In this document: positions 36,028 through 45,900 of the stretch, in pieces
Position numbering within the stretch: the first letter of the stretch is position 1
Layout of the letters: each line of letters opens with the position of its first letter
From: Lysobacter sp036697405
GTDB taxonomy: Bacteria > Pseudomonadota > Gammaproteobacteria > Xanthomonadales > Xanthomonadaceae
Length of the DNA stretch: 64,000 nucleotides
Reading direction: 5' to 3'
Assembly (NCBI RefSeq): GCF_036697405.1
Contig: NZ_JBAHWA010000009.1
Coordinates: 62,001-126,000 of the forward strand
Notes under the pieces: model-generated
Database searches by the model: none
What the model saw: only the letters and a program-made list of their open reading frames with translations
Told to the model about the DNA's origin: nothing
Position numbers and translations under genes: made by a program

Positions 36028-36848
36028 GCCCGTCGATCACGCAACTGCCGCCACGCCGCCGCGCCGTGTTCCTGTCGGATGTGCACCTGGGGGCCAAGCA
36101 TTGCCATGCCGCCGAACTGGCGGAGTTCCTGGGCAACCTGCGTTGCGACCGCCTGTACCTGGTCGGCGACATCGTCGATCTGTGGTGGATGGCGCAGCGG
36201 CGCATGAGTTGGGGCGCGGCCCAATACCGGGTGATCGAGGCCCTGCACGCGCTGCGCCGCGCCGGTACCGAGCTGATCTACGTGCCCGGCAATCACGACC
36301 GCCCGATCCGGCGCTTCTGCGGCCTGGCCCTGCCGCGCATGTCGGTCCGCCGCCGCAGCATCCATGTCACCGCCGACGGCCGTCGCCTGCTGGTCACCCA
36401 TGGCGACGACTACGACGGCGTCACCCACTTCGGCGGCCTGCAGGAGCAGTTCGGCGACTGGCTGTACTACCGCATCCTCACCGGCAACCAGATGCTCAAC
36501 CGGGTGCGGCGCCGCTTCGGCCTGCGCTACTGGTCGCTGTCGGAATTCCTCAAGCGCCAGAGCGGCGCCGCCGAACGCTACATCGCGCGCTTCGTCCAGG
36601 CCGGCATGGACGACGCGCGCCGGCGTGGGCTGGACGGGGTGATCTGCGGGCATATCCATCGCCCGGGGCTGTTCGAACGCGACGGCTGCGTCTACGCCAA
36701 CGACGGCGACTGGGTCGAAAGCCTGACCGCGCTGGCCGAGGATCCGGATGGCACCCTGCGGCTGCTGTCGCACCACGGCGATACCCTGGCGATGCTGCCG
36801 GCGCGAGCGCCGCGGATGCCGGACGCGCAGTTGCCGCACGCGGCCTGA
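36024..36848 (+). CDS. LpxH-like metallophosphoesterase (UDP-2,3-diacylglucosamine diphosphatase family)
   Basis: The 274-aa product has the calcineurin-like metal motifs in order: 'VFLSDVHLGAKHC' (D-x-H), 'LVGDIVDLWWM' (GD), 'YVPGNHDRPIRRF' (GNHD), 'LVTHGDDYDGVTH' and 'VICGHIHRPGLF' (GH-x-H). The 'DYDG' and 'GNQMLNRVRRRFG' region matches the family of putative LpxH-like hydrolases, found apart from true LpxH. Its ATG overlaps the upstream acyltransferase stop (ATGA), so the two act in one pathway, probably lipid or headgroup metabolism. Whether it makes lipid A precursor or trims another lipid is open. Confidence 0.85.
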   Translation: MSPSITQLPPRRRAVFLSDVHLGAKHCHAAELAEFLGNLRCDRLYLVGDIVDLWWMAQRRMSWGAAQYRVIEALHALRRAGTELIYVPGNHDRPIRRFCGLALPRMSVRRRSIHVTADGRRLLVTHGDDYDGVTHFGGLQEQFGDWLYYRILTGNQMLNRVRRRFGLRYWSLSEFLKRQSGAAERYIARFVQAGMDDARRRGLDGVICGHIHRPGLFERDGCVYANDGDWVESLTALAEDPDGTLRLLSHHGDTLAMLPARAPRMPDAQLPHAA

Positions 36849-37050
36849 AGGGCGCTGTTTCGCCTCCCCCTTCGAAGAAATGGGGGCGGGGGCGGATTTG
36901 CTCCGCGCGTGGATTCCGCACCCGCATCCACACTCGAACATGTTGCGCGCAGTCGCGACGAACCGATCGGTGTGAACCCGGCCTCGCGCATCCGCCAACC
37001 GCCCGCCTGCAATCAGGGGAGGGCGGCAAGCGGTGGCGGATGCGTCGCGG

Positions 37051-37353
37051 CTACTTGGCGGCGACGTCGCGGTCCTGAAGGCCGCTGAGCGCGACCTGGC
37101 GCCCGCCGACCTGGATGGTCTGACCGGCCATCAAGCGCTGGTAGCGCTCGCTGCCGAGCGCACGCTTGAACTGAGCGAGCGAACGGTCGTAGCTGCGGGT
37201 GTATTCGGCGAACGCGGTGCGGTTGCCGAGAATCATCTGGACCCTGCGTTCGCTCAGGCCGGTTTCCTGGGACAGCGTGCCTACCACTTCATTGGCGTAG
37301 ACCGGTGCGGCGGCGGCCATCGCGACGACGAACAGTGCGGTTCTTGCGTTCAT
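37051..37353 (-). CDS. Small exported protein, function unknown
   Basis: The 100-aa product has a signal peptide (MNARTALFVVAMAAAAPVYA, then NEVVG) and a mature part of about 80 residues: 'VGTLSQETGLSERRVQMIL', 'FAEYTRSYDRSLAQFKRALG' and 'LMAGQTIQVGGRQVALSG'. The first part recalls a helix-turn-helix but it would be periplasmic. A GGAGAACG ribosome-binding site sits before the ATG at 37353. The leader upstream contains the unusual interleaved inverted repeats at 37419-37495. Confidence 0.75.
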   Translation of the reverse strand: MNARTALFVVAMAAAAPVYANEVVGTLSQETGLSERRVQMILGNRTAFAEYTRSYDRSLAQFKRALGSERYQRLMAGQTIQVGGRQVALSGLQDRDVAAK

Positions 37354-37418
37354 GACGTTCTCCGGTCGGGCCTCCTGGCCCTGTGGCTGCGACGTCGCCG
37401 CAGGCCGGTGTGGGGGAC

Positions 37419-37495
37419 TCCGGCACTGACATGATTGGCCTGCGCGCGCACATGCACGAGTGCCGGAACACCCCGTGACTGATGTCATGTGCGCG
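37419..37495 (-). ncRNA. Candidate structured leader with pseudoknot-type interleaved stems
   Basis: TCCGGCACT (37419-37427) pairs with AGTGCCGGA (37459-37467), and CGCGCACATG (37445-37454) pairs with CATGTGCGCG (37486-37495); both stems are perfect. Because the second stem's left arm lies inside the first stem's loop, the two together would make an H-type pseudoknot. It lies in the 327-bp gap between dusB and the small exported-protein gene; nothing else is seen in that gap. The sites could instead be DNA operators. Confidence 0.4.
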
Positions 37496-37680
37496 ACGAA
37501 ACCGACGAACGGCAGCAACGCTCCGGTGCGTCGCGGCATCGGAATACGGATACGCAGAACCTGCATGCCGCGGAGCGTGCGCGCATCGTTGCGAACATGT
37601 GCCGTCGTTGCGGTTTGCGTCGGCGACGGGTGTGCGCTATCCGCGTCGCGGCCGGCGGAGCCTCTACGATGCCCGCGGTT

Positions 37681-38679
37681 TCAGGCCGCGGCCGACAATT
37701 CCGGCGTCACTCCGGCGATCAACGCATCGAAGTAGTCGCGGGTCAGGCGCAGCTGCGCGTCCGCGCTTTCGGCGCGATTGACCACCGCGCGGAACGCGGC
37801 GTTCTCGGGCCGGTCCTTGGCGTACCAGCCCAGGTGCTTGCGCGCGATGCGCACGCCCGAGAGTTCGCCGTAGAAGGCGTGCAGGTGTTCGAGATGGCCG
37901 AGCAGCCAGTCGCGGATCTCGCGTAGCGAGGGTTCCGGCAACAGTTCGCCATGCGCGAGGTAGTGGGCGATCTCGCGGAAGATCCACGGCCGCCCCTGCG
38001 CGGCGCGGCCGACCATCACCGCGTCGCAGCCGGTGCGCGCCAGCACCGCCGCGGCCTTCTGCGGCGAATCGATATCGCCGTTGGCCAGCACCGGAATGCG
38101 CAGCGCGGCTTTGACCGCGGCGATGGTGTCGTACTCGGCCGTGCCGGTGTACTGCTGGTCGCGGGTGCGGCCGTGCACCGCCAGGGCCTGGATGCCGGCC
38201 GCCTCGGCGATGCGCGCGATGTTCAGGGCGTTGCGCTGGTCGTGGTCCCAGCCGGTGCGGATCTTGAGCGTGACCGGCACGTCCACCGCCCGCACCACCG
38301 CGTCCAGGATGCGCGCGACCAGGGCCTCGTCGCGCATCAGCGCCGAGCCGGCCCAGGCGTTGCAGACCTTCTTGGCCGGACAGCCCATGTTGATGTCGAC
38401 GATCTGGGCGCCGTGGTCGACGTTATGGCGCGCGGCCTCGGCCATGACCTCGGGCACCGTGCCGGCGATCTGCACGCTGATCGGCGCCGGCTCGCCGCTG
38501 TGGTCCATGCGGTGGCGCGACTTGGCGGTGCTCCAGAAGCGCGCGTCGCTGGTGGTCATTTCCGACACGCACAGCCCGGCGCCCAGGCGCTTGCACAGCA
38601 CCCGGAACGGCTTGTCGGTGACGCCGGCCATCGGCGCCAGCACCACGCGGGGATCGATGTCGTGGGGGCCGATACGCAT
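37681..38679 (-). CDS. dusB: tRNA-dihydrouridine synthase B
   Basis: The 332-aa FMN-dependent TIM-barrel enzyme is DusB: 'VVLAPMAGVTDKPFRVLCKR', 'APISVQIAGTVPEVMAEAAR', 'IVDINMGCPAKKVCNAWAGS' with the catalytic second Cys, 'VTLKIRTGWD', 'ALAVHGRTRDQQYTG', 'VLANGDIDSPQKAAAVL' and 'GCDAVMVGRAAQGRPWIF'. It reduces uridine in the D-loop of tRNA using NADPH. In many gamma-proteobacteria fis follows dusB; here the next gene is unrelated. Confidence 0.96.
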   Translation of the reverse strand: MRIGPHDIDPRVVLAPMAGVTDKPFRVLCKRLGAGLCVSEMTTSDARFWSTAKSRHRMDHSGEPAPISVQIAGTVPEVMAEAARHNVDHGAQIVDINMGCPAKKVCNAWAGSALMRDEALVARILDAVVRAVDVPVTLKIRTGWDHDQRNALNIARIAEAAGIQALAVHGRTRDQQYTGTAEYDTIAAVKAALRIPVLANGDIDSPQKAAAVLARTGCDAVMVGRAAQGRPWIFREIAHYLAHGELLPEPSLREIRDWLLGHLEHLHAFYGELSGVRIARKHLGWYAKDRPENAAFRAVVNRAESADAQLRLTRDYFDALIAGVTPELSAAA

Positions 38680-38744
38680 GCGGCTATTGTATCAAGACGG
38701 GGATTTCGGACCGTTTTGGCGCCGGCGATCCGCTCAGGATCGGC

Positions 38745-39797
38745 TCAAGGCGCGGAGGCGTAGGCGCTGTCGGTCAGCGAGCTCAAGAAGGCCAGCAACT
38801 GCCTGCGCTCGGCGACGGTGAGGGAGATCGGGCGACCGTGCTTGAGGCTGCGGTAGTAGATCTCCTGATCGACCGCCGCCTCCAGCGTCGCGACCGAGCC
38901 GTCGTGCATGTAGGGAGCGGTGACGGCGACGTTACGCAGCGACGGCGTGCGGAACGCGGCCAGGTCTCTGGGTTTGCGCGTGACTGCGAAGCGGCCGAGG
39001 CCGGCGATGTCGGCGCGGGTCAGCACGGCGTCGCCCAGCGCCTGTCCCGGCGGAGGCAGATCGTCGACGAGCTGAGCCACGCGTCCGGCGATCGCCGAGT
39101 CGCTGACTCCGAGGTGATGGAAGTCGTCGTCAGAGAAGTTCGCCCGCACGCCATCGACGCGGTGACACTGACTGCATTGGGCTTTGCCGCGGAACAGCGC
39201 GAGCCCGGCTTGCTGGTCCGCGCTGAGCGCATCGGCTTCGCCGGCGGCGTGGCGGTCGAAGGCGCTGTCGGCGCCTGGCAGCGAACGTAGGTAGGCGGCC
39301 AGGGCGATGCCGACCTGATCGATGCCAGCGCGACCGTTGCTGTCGGGAAACGCCGCCTGCAACTGAGCGGGGTAGTCGGCTTGCCAGATCATGCGTTCGA
39401 TCACGGTGTCGCCGCGATTCAGGCCCATCTCGACCGGATTGACGAATGGCTGCAGCACCGCGGCTTCGAGCGAACTCTCACGGCCGTCCCAAAAAAAATG
39501 GCGCTTGGTCGCATTTTCGAGCAGGGAAGGCGCGTTGCGCGTACCGGACTTGCCGTGCACGCCGAGCGACACGACGCGTCCGTCTGCGAATGCCAACCTC
39601 GGGTTGTGACAGCTCGCGCAACTCACTTTGCCGTTGTCGCTCAGGCGCGCGTCGAGGAACACACGTTTTCCCAGGGCGACACGCGCCGCGTTCGTCGCGT
39701 CGCGCGCGGCCTGCGAGTCGCCGCGCGGCGCGCAGGCCACCGCCAGCAAAGCCAGGCAGGCGGCAACCACGAGTTGCGATGCGCCGAATCGGTTCAT
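38745..39797 (-). CDS. Di-heme cytochrome c peroxidase/MauG-family lipoprotein
   Basis: The 350-aa product has a lipoprotein signal (lipobox L-A-V-A-C, Cys at residue 22) and two heme c sites: C-A-S-C-H in 'GKVSCASCHNPRLAFAD' and C-S-Q-C-H in 'KAQCSQCHRVDG'. A distal 'FRTPSLRNVAVTAPYMHDGS' carries the usual Met/His ligand region. The family includes bacterial cytochrome c peroxidases, which reduce H2O2 in the periplasm, and MauG-like enzymes. It is transcribed divergently from the giant repeat gene. The reading frame opposite its 5' half is a shadow. Confidence 0.92.
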   Translation of the reverse strand: MNRFGASQLVVAACLALLAVACAPRGDSQAARDATNAARVALGKRVFLDARLSDNGKVSCASCHNPRLAFADGRVVSLGVHGKSGTRNAPSLLENATKRHFFWDGRESSLEAAVLQPFVNPVEMGLNRGDTVIERMIWQADYPAQLQAAFPDSNGRAGIDQVGIALAAYLRSLPGADSAFDRHAAGEADALSADQQAGLALFRGKAQCSQCHRVDGVRANFSDDDFHHLGVSDSAIAGRVAQLVDDLPPPGQALGDAVLTRADIAGLGRFAVTRKPRDLAAFRTPSLRNVAVTAPYMHDGSVATLEAAVDQEIYYRSLKHGRPISLTVAERRQLLAFLSSLTDSAYASAP

Positions 39798-39815
39798 GGA
39801 ATCAGTCTGGCACGC

Positions 39816-39844
39816 TTGACGTTGTCATGGATCATCGATCTAAA
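39816..39844 (+). promoter_or_regulatory. Candidate sigma-70 promoter of the giant repeat gene operon
   Basis: TTGACG (39816-39821) and TCTAAA (39839-39844) are 17 bp apart, 86 bp upstream of the chosen start at 39930. It falls in the 132-bp spacer between the divergent peroxidase gene and the giant gene. Confidence 0.45.
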
Positions 39845-39929
39845 TGATGCGGTAGGACGTGCCGCGGTCGACGCGGCGAGTGCGATGCACATGGAGCGGC
39901 GGGAACGCCGTGCTCTTGGGAGAGAGCGT

Positions 39930-42900
39930 ATGGACAAGCTTGGTCGCGGGATCGAGCCTCGCGTGCTTGGAAGCAGCTTCGCGAATCGCATCTCCCGATG
40001 CCGCGATAATTTGCGCCTGCGCTCACGCTACCTCATGGCGGCCATCGCACTGTGCGCGGCGTTCACCGGCTCCTGGGCGTTCGCGGCCAAGTACGTTTAC
40101 GACGGCAGCGGCCGCCTGGTGGTGGTCACCAACGATGCCGGCCAGAGCGCGCGCTACGTCTACGACAAGATCGGCAATCTGCTGCGCATCGAGCGCCTGA
40201 CCGCCGATCAAGTGGCGGTGTTCGCGTTCGCGCCGGCGCGCGGCGGCGTCGGCTTGCCGATCACGATCCAGGGCCAGGGTTTCAGCGCGACACCGGCGCT
40301 GAACACGGTCAGTTTCAACGGCGCCGCGGCGACGGTGACCTCGGCCAGCGCGACCGAGCTGGTGGCGCTGGTGCCGATCGGCGCGACCACGGGTCCGCTG
40401 ACGGTGACCGTGGGCGCGCAGACCGCGACCGGCCCGGCGGATTTCGTGGTCGACGAGAACGCGTTGCCGCCGAGCATCAACAGCGTCAGCCCGCTGGTTG
40501 CGAGCGTGGGCACCGCGATCACGGTCAACGGCGAGCGCCTGCACCCGATGCCGGACCGGACCCGGGTACTGCTCAACGGCCGGCTCGCGATGCCTGGCGC
40601 GATCGCCAACCAGCAGCTCAGCTTCCCGGTGCCGGTCGGTACCGGCAGCGGCCGCGTGACCGTGCTAACGCCTTACGGCCGGGCGCTCAGCGACGACATC
40701 GTGCTGGTCTCGCCCAACGGCATCAATCCCGCCGACATCGTCGCCTCCGGTCGCTTGCTGGTCGACGGCCCCGCGCAGGCCTTGTCGGCGTCGGCGGCCA
40801 ACCAGCAGGTCGGCTTGCTGATCGACGGCGAGACCGGGCTGATGAGCAGCCTGCAGTTCGCTGGTCTGAGTGGCACGGTCGCCTACACGCTTTACGGCCC
40901 GAACAATGCGGTCGTGCTCAGCGGCAGCGTCGGCGCCACCACGCCCAGCGTGCACCTGCCGCGCCTGAACGCCGCGACCTATCTGCTGCTGATGAAGCCC
41001 AGCGCCGTGCCAGCGAGCTGGAACGTCGCGCTGGAGAAGAACAAATTGCTGCGGACAGTGGACGGGCCGCTGAGCGTGCCGACGACGACGGCCTACCAGA
41101 GCAAGCGCCTGATCTTCACCGCCGCCGCCGGTCAGAACCTCGGCCTGGGCATCAGCGACTATGTGGTGGGCGGCACCGCCAGCGCCTACAGCACCGCGTA
41201 CGTGTACCGCCCCGACGGCAGCCAGCTCGCCTACGAAACCTGCTACCAGAGCAACAATGGCTGCGAGATCGATCTGGCCAACCTCGCCGGCGGCACCTAC
41301 AGCATCACCCTGACCGCGCCCGCCAGCGGCAACGCGACCATGGGCTTCAAGGCGACCTTGTCGCCGGAAATCACCACGACCCTGCAGCCGGACACCAGCT
41401 ACGCGCTGGACCTGGCGCGCCGCGGTCAGGATGGCCGCCTGACGTTCGCCGGCAGCATCGGGCAGACCCTCGCGCTGCGCATCGCCGGTCAAACCACGTT
41501 GCCGGCCAACCAGCCGGTCTACTACACCGTGCGCAAGCCCGACGGCAGCGTGCTGCAAGGTGCGGCGATCACCGGCAACGGCACCTTCAATCTTGCCAAC
41601 CTGCCGGTCGCCGGCAACTACACGGTCTTCGTCGATCCCTACTACGGCGCCACCGCGACAGCGCAGCTGAGCCTGCTGAGCGGCGTGACCGGCGCGCCGC
41701 CGCTGGGCGGCGAACCCAGCGCGCACGCGACCGCGGCGGCCGGGCAGAACGCCTACCTCAGCTTCAGCGCCAGCGCCGGCCAGAACCTCGGCCTGGGCAT
41801 CAGCGATCTCGTGGTCAACGGCACCACCAGCGGCTACAGCTCGATCTACGTGTACCGCCAGGACGGCAGCCAGCTCACCTCCGAGACCTGCTACCAGAGC
41901 AATGGCGGCTGCGAACTCGATCTGCTCAATCTGGCCGCCGGCAACTACAGCGTGACGCTGACCGCGCCTGCCAGCGGCAACGGCACCATGAGCTTCAAGG
42001 CCACGCTGTCGGCCGAGGCGACCGCGACGCTGCCCCTGGACGGCGCCTACGCGCTGGAGCTGCCACGCCGCGGTCAGAACGGCCGTTACAGCTTCGCCGG
42101 CAACGCCGGTCAGACCCTGGCGCTGCGTATCGCCGGCCAGGTGACGGTGCCGGCGACGCGCGATGTCTACTACACCATCAGCAAGCCCGATGGCACGCTG
42201 CTGCAAGGTGCGGCGATCAACGCCAACGGCACCTTCAATCTCGCTAGGCTTCCGGTCAGCGGCACCTACAGCGTCTTCGTCGACCCGTACTACGGCGCCA
42301 CCGCGACCGCGCAGCTGAACCTGCTGACCGGCGTGACCAGTGCCGCGACCACAGGCGGCGACGCGGTGTCCCTGGCGACCGTGGCGGCCGGTCAGAACGC
42401 TTATCTGAGCTTCACCGCCAGCGCCGGCCAGAACCTCGGCATGGGCATCAGCGACCTCGTGGTCAACGGCACCACCAGCGGCTACAGCTCGATCTACGTG
42501 TACCGCCCCGACGGCAGCCAGCTGCTCAGCGAAACCTGCTACCAGAGCAACGGCGGCTGCGAACTCGATCTGAACAACCTCGGCGCCGGCACCTACAGCG
42601 TCACCCTGACTGCGCCCACCAGCGGCAACGGCAGCATGAGCTTCAAGGCGACGCTGTCGCCGGAAGCCACCGCGCTGCTGCAGCCGGATGCGGCCTACGA
42701 AATGAGCCTGGCGCGGCGCGGCCAGAACGGCCGCTACAGCTTCGCCGCCAACGCCGGCCAGACCCTGGCGCTGCGCATCGCCAGCCAGGTCACGGTGCCG
42801 GCGGCGCGCGACGTCTACTACACCATCAATAAGCCGGACGGCAGCTTGCTGCAGGGCGCGGCGGTCAACGCCGCGGGTACCTTCAACTTCGCCAACCTGC

Positions 42901-45900
42901 CCGCGACCGGAATCTACACCGTCTTCGTCGACCCCTACTACGGCGCCACCGCGGCCGCGCAGTTGACCCTGCTGTCGGGCGTGACCGGCGCGCCGCCGGT
43001 GGGCGGCGACGCCAGCGCGTTCGCGACTGCGGCCGCCGGCCAGCAGGCCTACTTCACTTTCAGCGCGAGCGCCGGCCAGAACCTCGGTCTGGGCATCAGC
43101 GACTATGTCGTGGCCGGCACTACCAGCGGCTACAGCACGGTCTACGTGTATCGCCCAGACGGCAGCCAGTTGCAGACCGAGACCTGCTACCAGAGCAACG
43201 GCGGCTGCGAGTTGGATCTGACTAATCTGACGGCGGGCCAGTACAGCGCCACCGTGTCCGCGCCCAGCAGCGGCAACGGCACCATGAGTTTCAAGGCGAC
43301 GTTGTCGCCGGAAGCGACGGCATCGCTGCAAGCCGATGTGGCCTACGCGCTGGATCTGCCGCGCCGCGGCCAGAACGCGCGCCTGAGTTTCGCCGCCAAC
43401 GCCGGCCAGACCGTCGCCCTGCGTATCGCCGGCCAGACCACCACGCCGGCGAGTCGCGACCTGTATTACACCGTCAGCAAGCCCGACGGCAGCCTGCTGC
43501 AGGGAGCGGCGGTCAACGCCAACGGCAGCTTCAACCTCGCCAACCTGCCGGTCACCGGGACCTACAGCATCTTTGTCGATCCCTATTACGGTGCGACCGC
43601 GACCGCGCAACTGACCCTGGCCTCGGGTTCGACCGGCACCACGCCGGTGGACGGCGACCCCAGCGCGTTCGCGACCACTGCGGCCGGTCAGCATGCCTAC
43701 CTCAGTTTCAACGCCAGCGCGGGCCAGAACCTGGGCCTGGGCATCAGCGACTACGTGGTCGGCGGCACCGCCAGCGGCTACAGCACGGTCTACATCTACC
43801 GCCCCGACGGCAGCCAACTGCTCAGCGATACCTGCTACCAGGGCAACGGCGGTTGCGAGTTCGACCTGATCAACCTGGCGCCCGGCAACTACAGCGTGAC
43901 GGTGATGTCGCCGAACGGCGGCAACGGCCTGATGAGCTTCAAGGCCACGCTGTCGGCCGAAGCGACCGCTACGTTGCAGCCCGACGTCGCCTACGCGCTA
44001 GACCTGCCGCGTCGCGGCCAGAACGGCCGACTCAGCTTCGCCGCCAGCGCCGGACAGACCCTGGCGCTGCGCATCGCCGGCCAGGTCACGACGCCGGCGA
44101 GCCGCGACGTCTACTACACCGTCAGCAAGCCCGACGGCAGCCTGCTGCAAGGCTCGGCGGTCAACGCCAACGGCACCTACAACTTCGCCAACCTGCCGGT
44201 CAGCGGTACCTACAGCGTCTTCATCGATCCGTACTACGGTGCGACCGCGAGCGCGCAGCTGACCCTGGCCGGTGGCATCACCGGTAGCGGCACCGTCGGC
44301 GGAGCCACCGACGCCTACGTGACCGCGATCGCCGGCCAGCACGCCTACTTCAGCTTCACCGCCAGCGAGGGCCAGAATCTCGGCCTGGGCATCAGCGACT
44401 ATGTGGTCAACGGCACCACCAGCGGCTACAGCACGGTCTACGTATACCGCCAGGACGGCAGCCAGCTGACCTACGAAACCTGTTACCAGAGCAACGGCGG
44501 CTGCGAACTCGATCTGCCCAGGCTCGGCGCCGGCAGCTACAACGTGGTGGTGCAGGCCCCGGCCGGCGGCAACGGCACCATGAGCTTCAAGACCACACTG
44601 TCGCCGGATGTGGTCGCGACGCTGACGGCCGGCACCGCGCAGGCGCTGGATCTGTCGCGCCGCGGTCAGAACGCGCGCCTGAGCTTCAATGCGACGGCCG
44701 GGCAGACGGTGAGCCTGCAGGTGGCGAGCCAGGCCACCGTGCCCGCGGGCCGCCAGGTCTACTACACCGTCAGCAAGCCCGATGGCACCGTGCTGCAAAG
44801 TAGCGCAGTCGGCGCCAGCGGTACGCTCAATCTGGCTAACCTCGCGGCCAGCGGCACCTACGCGGTGTTCGTCGATCCCTATTACGGCGCGTCCGCGTCG
44901 GCGCTGGTGACCCAGCAGGGCGGGAGCGGCGATCCGACGCCGCCGGGACCGAGCGACCCGATCCAGGACGTGGACAGCGCGGCGACGACCTACGCGACCC
45001 AGACCGCGGGCCAGAAGATCGCCTTCGACTTCAACGCGAGCACTGGCCAGAACCTGGGCCTGGGCATCGGTCAGCTGACGGTGACCGGCGGCAGCTACGC
45101 CACGATCTATGTCTACCGTCCCGACGGCAGTCAGCTCACGGTCGATACCTGCTATGCGAGCAACGGCGGCTGCGACCTCAATTTCTCCAATCTGCCCGGC
45201 GGCCGCTATCGCGTGCAGTTGGTGCCCAACGCCGGCACCATGAGCCTGCAGGCGGCGGTCAGCAGCGATCTGACCGCGACGCTGCAGCCCGACACCGCCT
45301 ATGGCCTGAACCTGGCCCAGTACGGCCGCAACGCGCGCCTGAGCTTTGCCGGCAGCGCCGGCCAGAGCGTGGCGCTGCGCATGGCGGGTACGGTCACCAC
45401 GCCGGTCAATCGCGACGTGGCCTACATCGTGTACAAGCCCGACGGTACCAGCCTGGCCTCGGGCAACGTGCGCGACGCGGCGACCTTGAACCTGAACCTG
45501 CCGACGACCGGCAACTACCGGCTGTGGCTGGATCCGCTCAACGGCGAGAAGGCGAGCGGGCAGGTGACGATGCTGACGGGCGTGACCGGCGTGCCGGTCG
45601 TGGGCGGCGATCCCAGCGCTCACGCGACCGTGGCGGCCGGACAGAACGCCACGCTCAGCTTCAGCGCCAGCGCCGGCCAGAACCTCGGCCTGGGCATCAG
45701 TGACTACGTGGTCAACGGCACCACCAGCGGCTACAGCACGGTCTACGTCTACCGACCCGACGGCAGCCAGCTGACCTACGAAACCTGCTATCAGAGCTAC
45801 GGCGGCTGCGAACTAGACCTGAACAACCTGGCCGCCGGCACCTACACCGCAGTGGTGCAGGCGCCGACCGGCGGCAACGGCAGCATGAGCTTCAAGGCGC

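Noticed and set aside
39381..39929. Longer N-terminus for the giant protein
   Set aside because: It would run opposite the peroxidase gene and bury the signal peptide; a good ribosome-binding site exists at 39918.
40665..43817. Long open frame on the minus strand opposite the giant gene (and another at 45813-47117)
   Set aside because: They arise from the GC-rich repeat array read antisense; composition is Gly/Val/Arg-rich without motifs.
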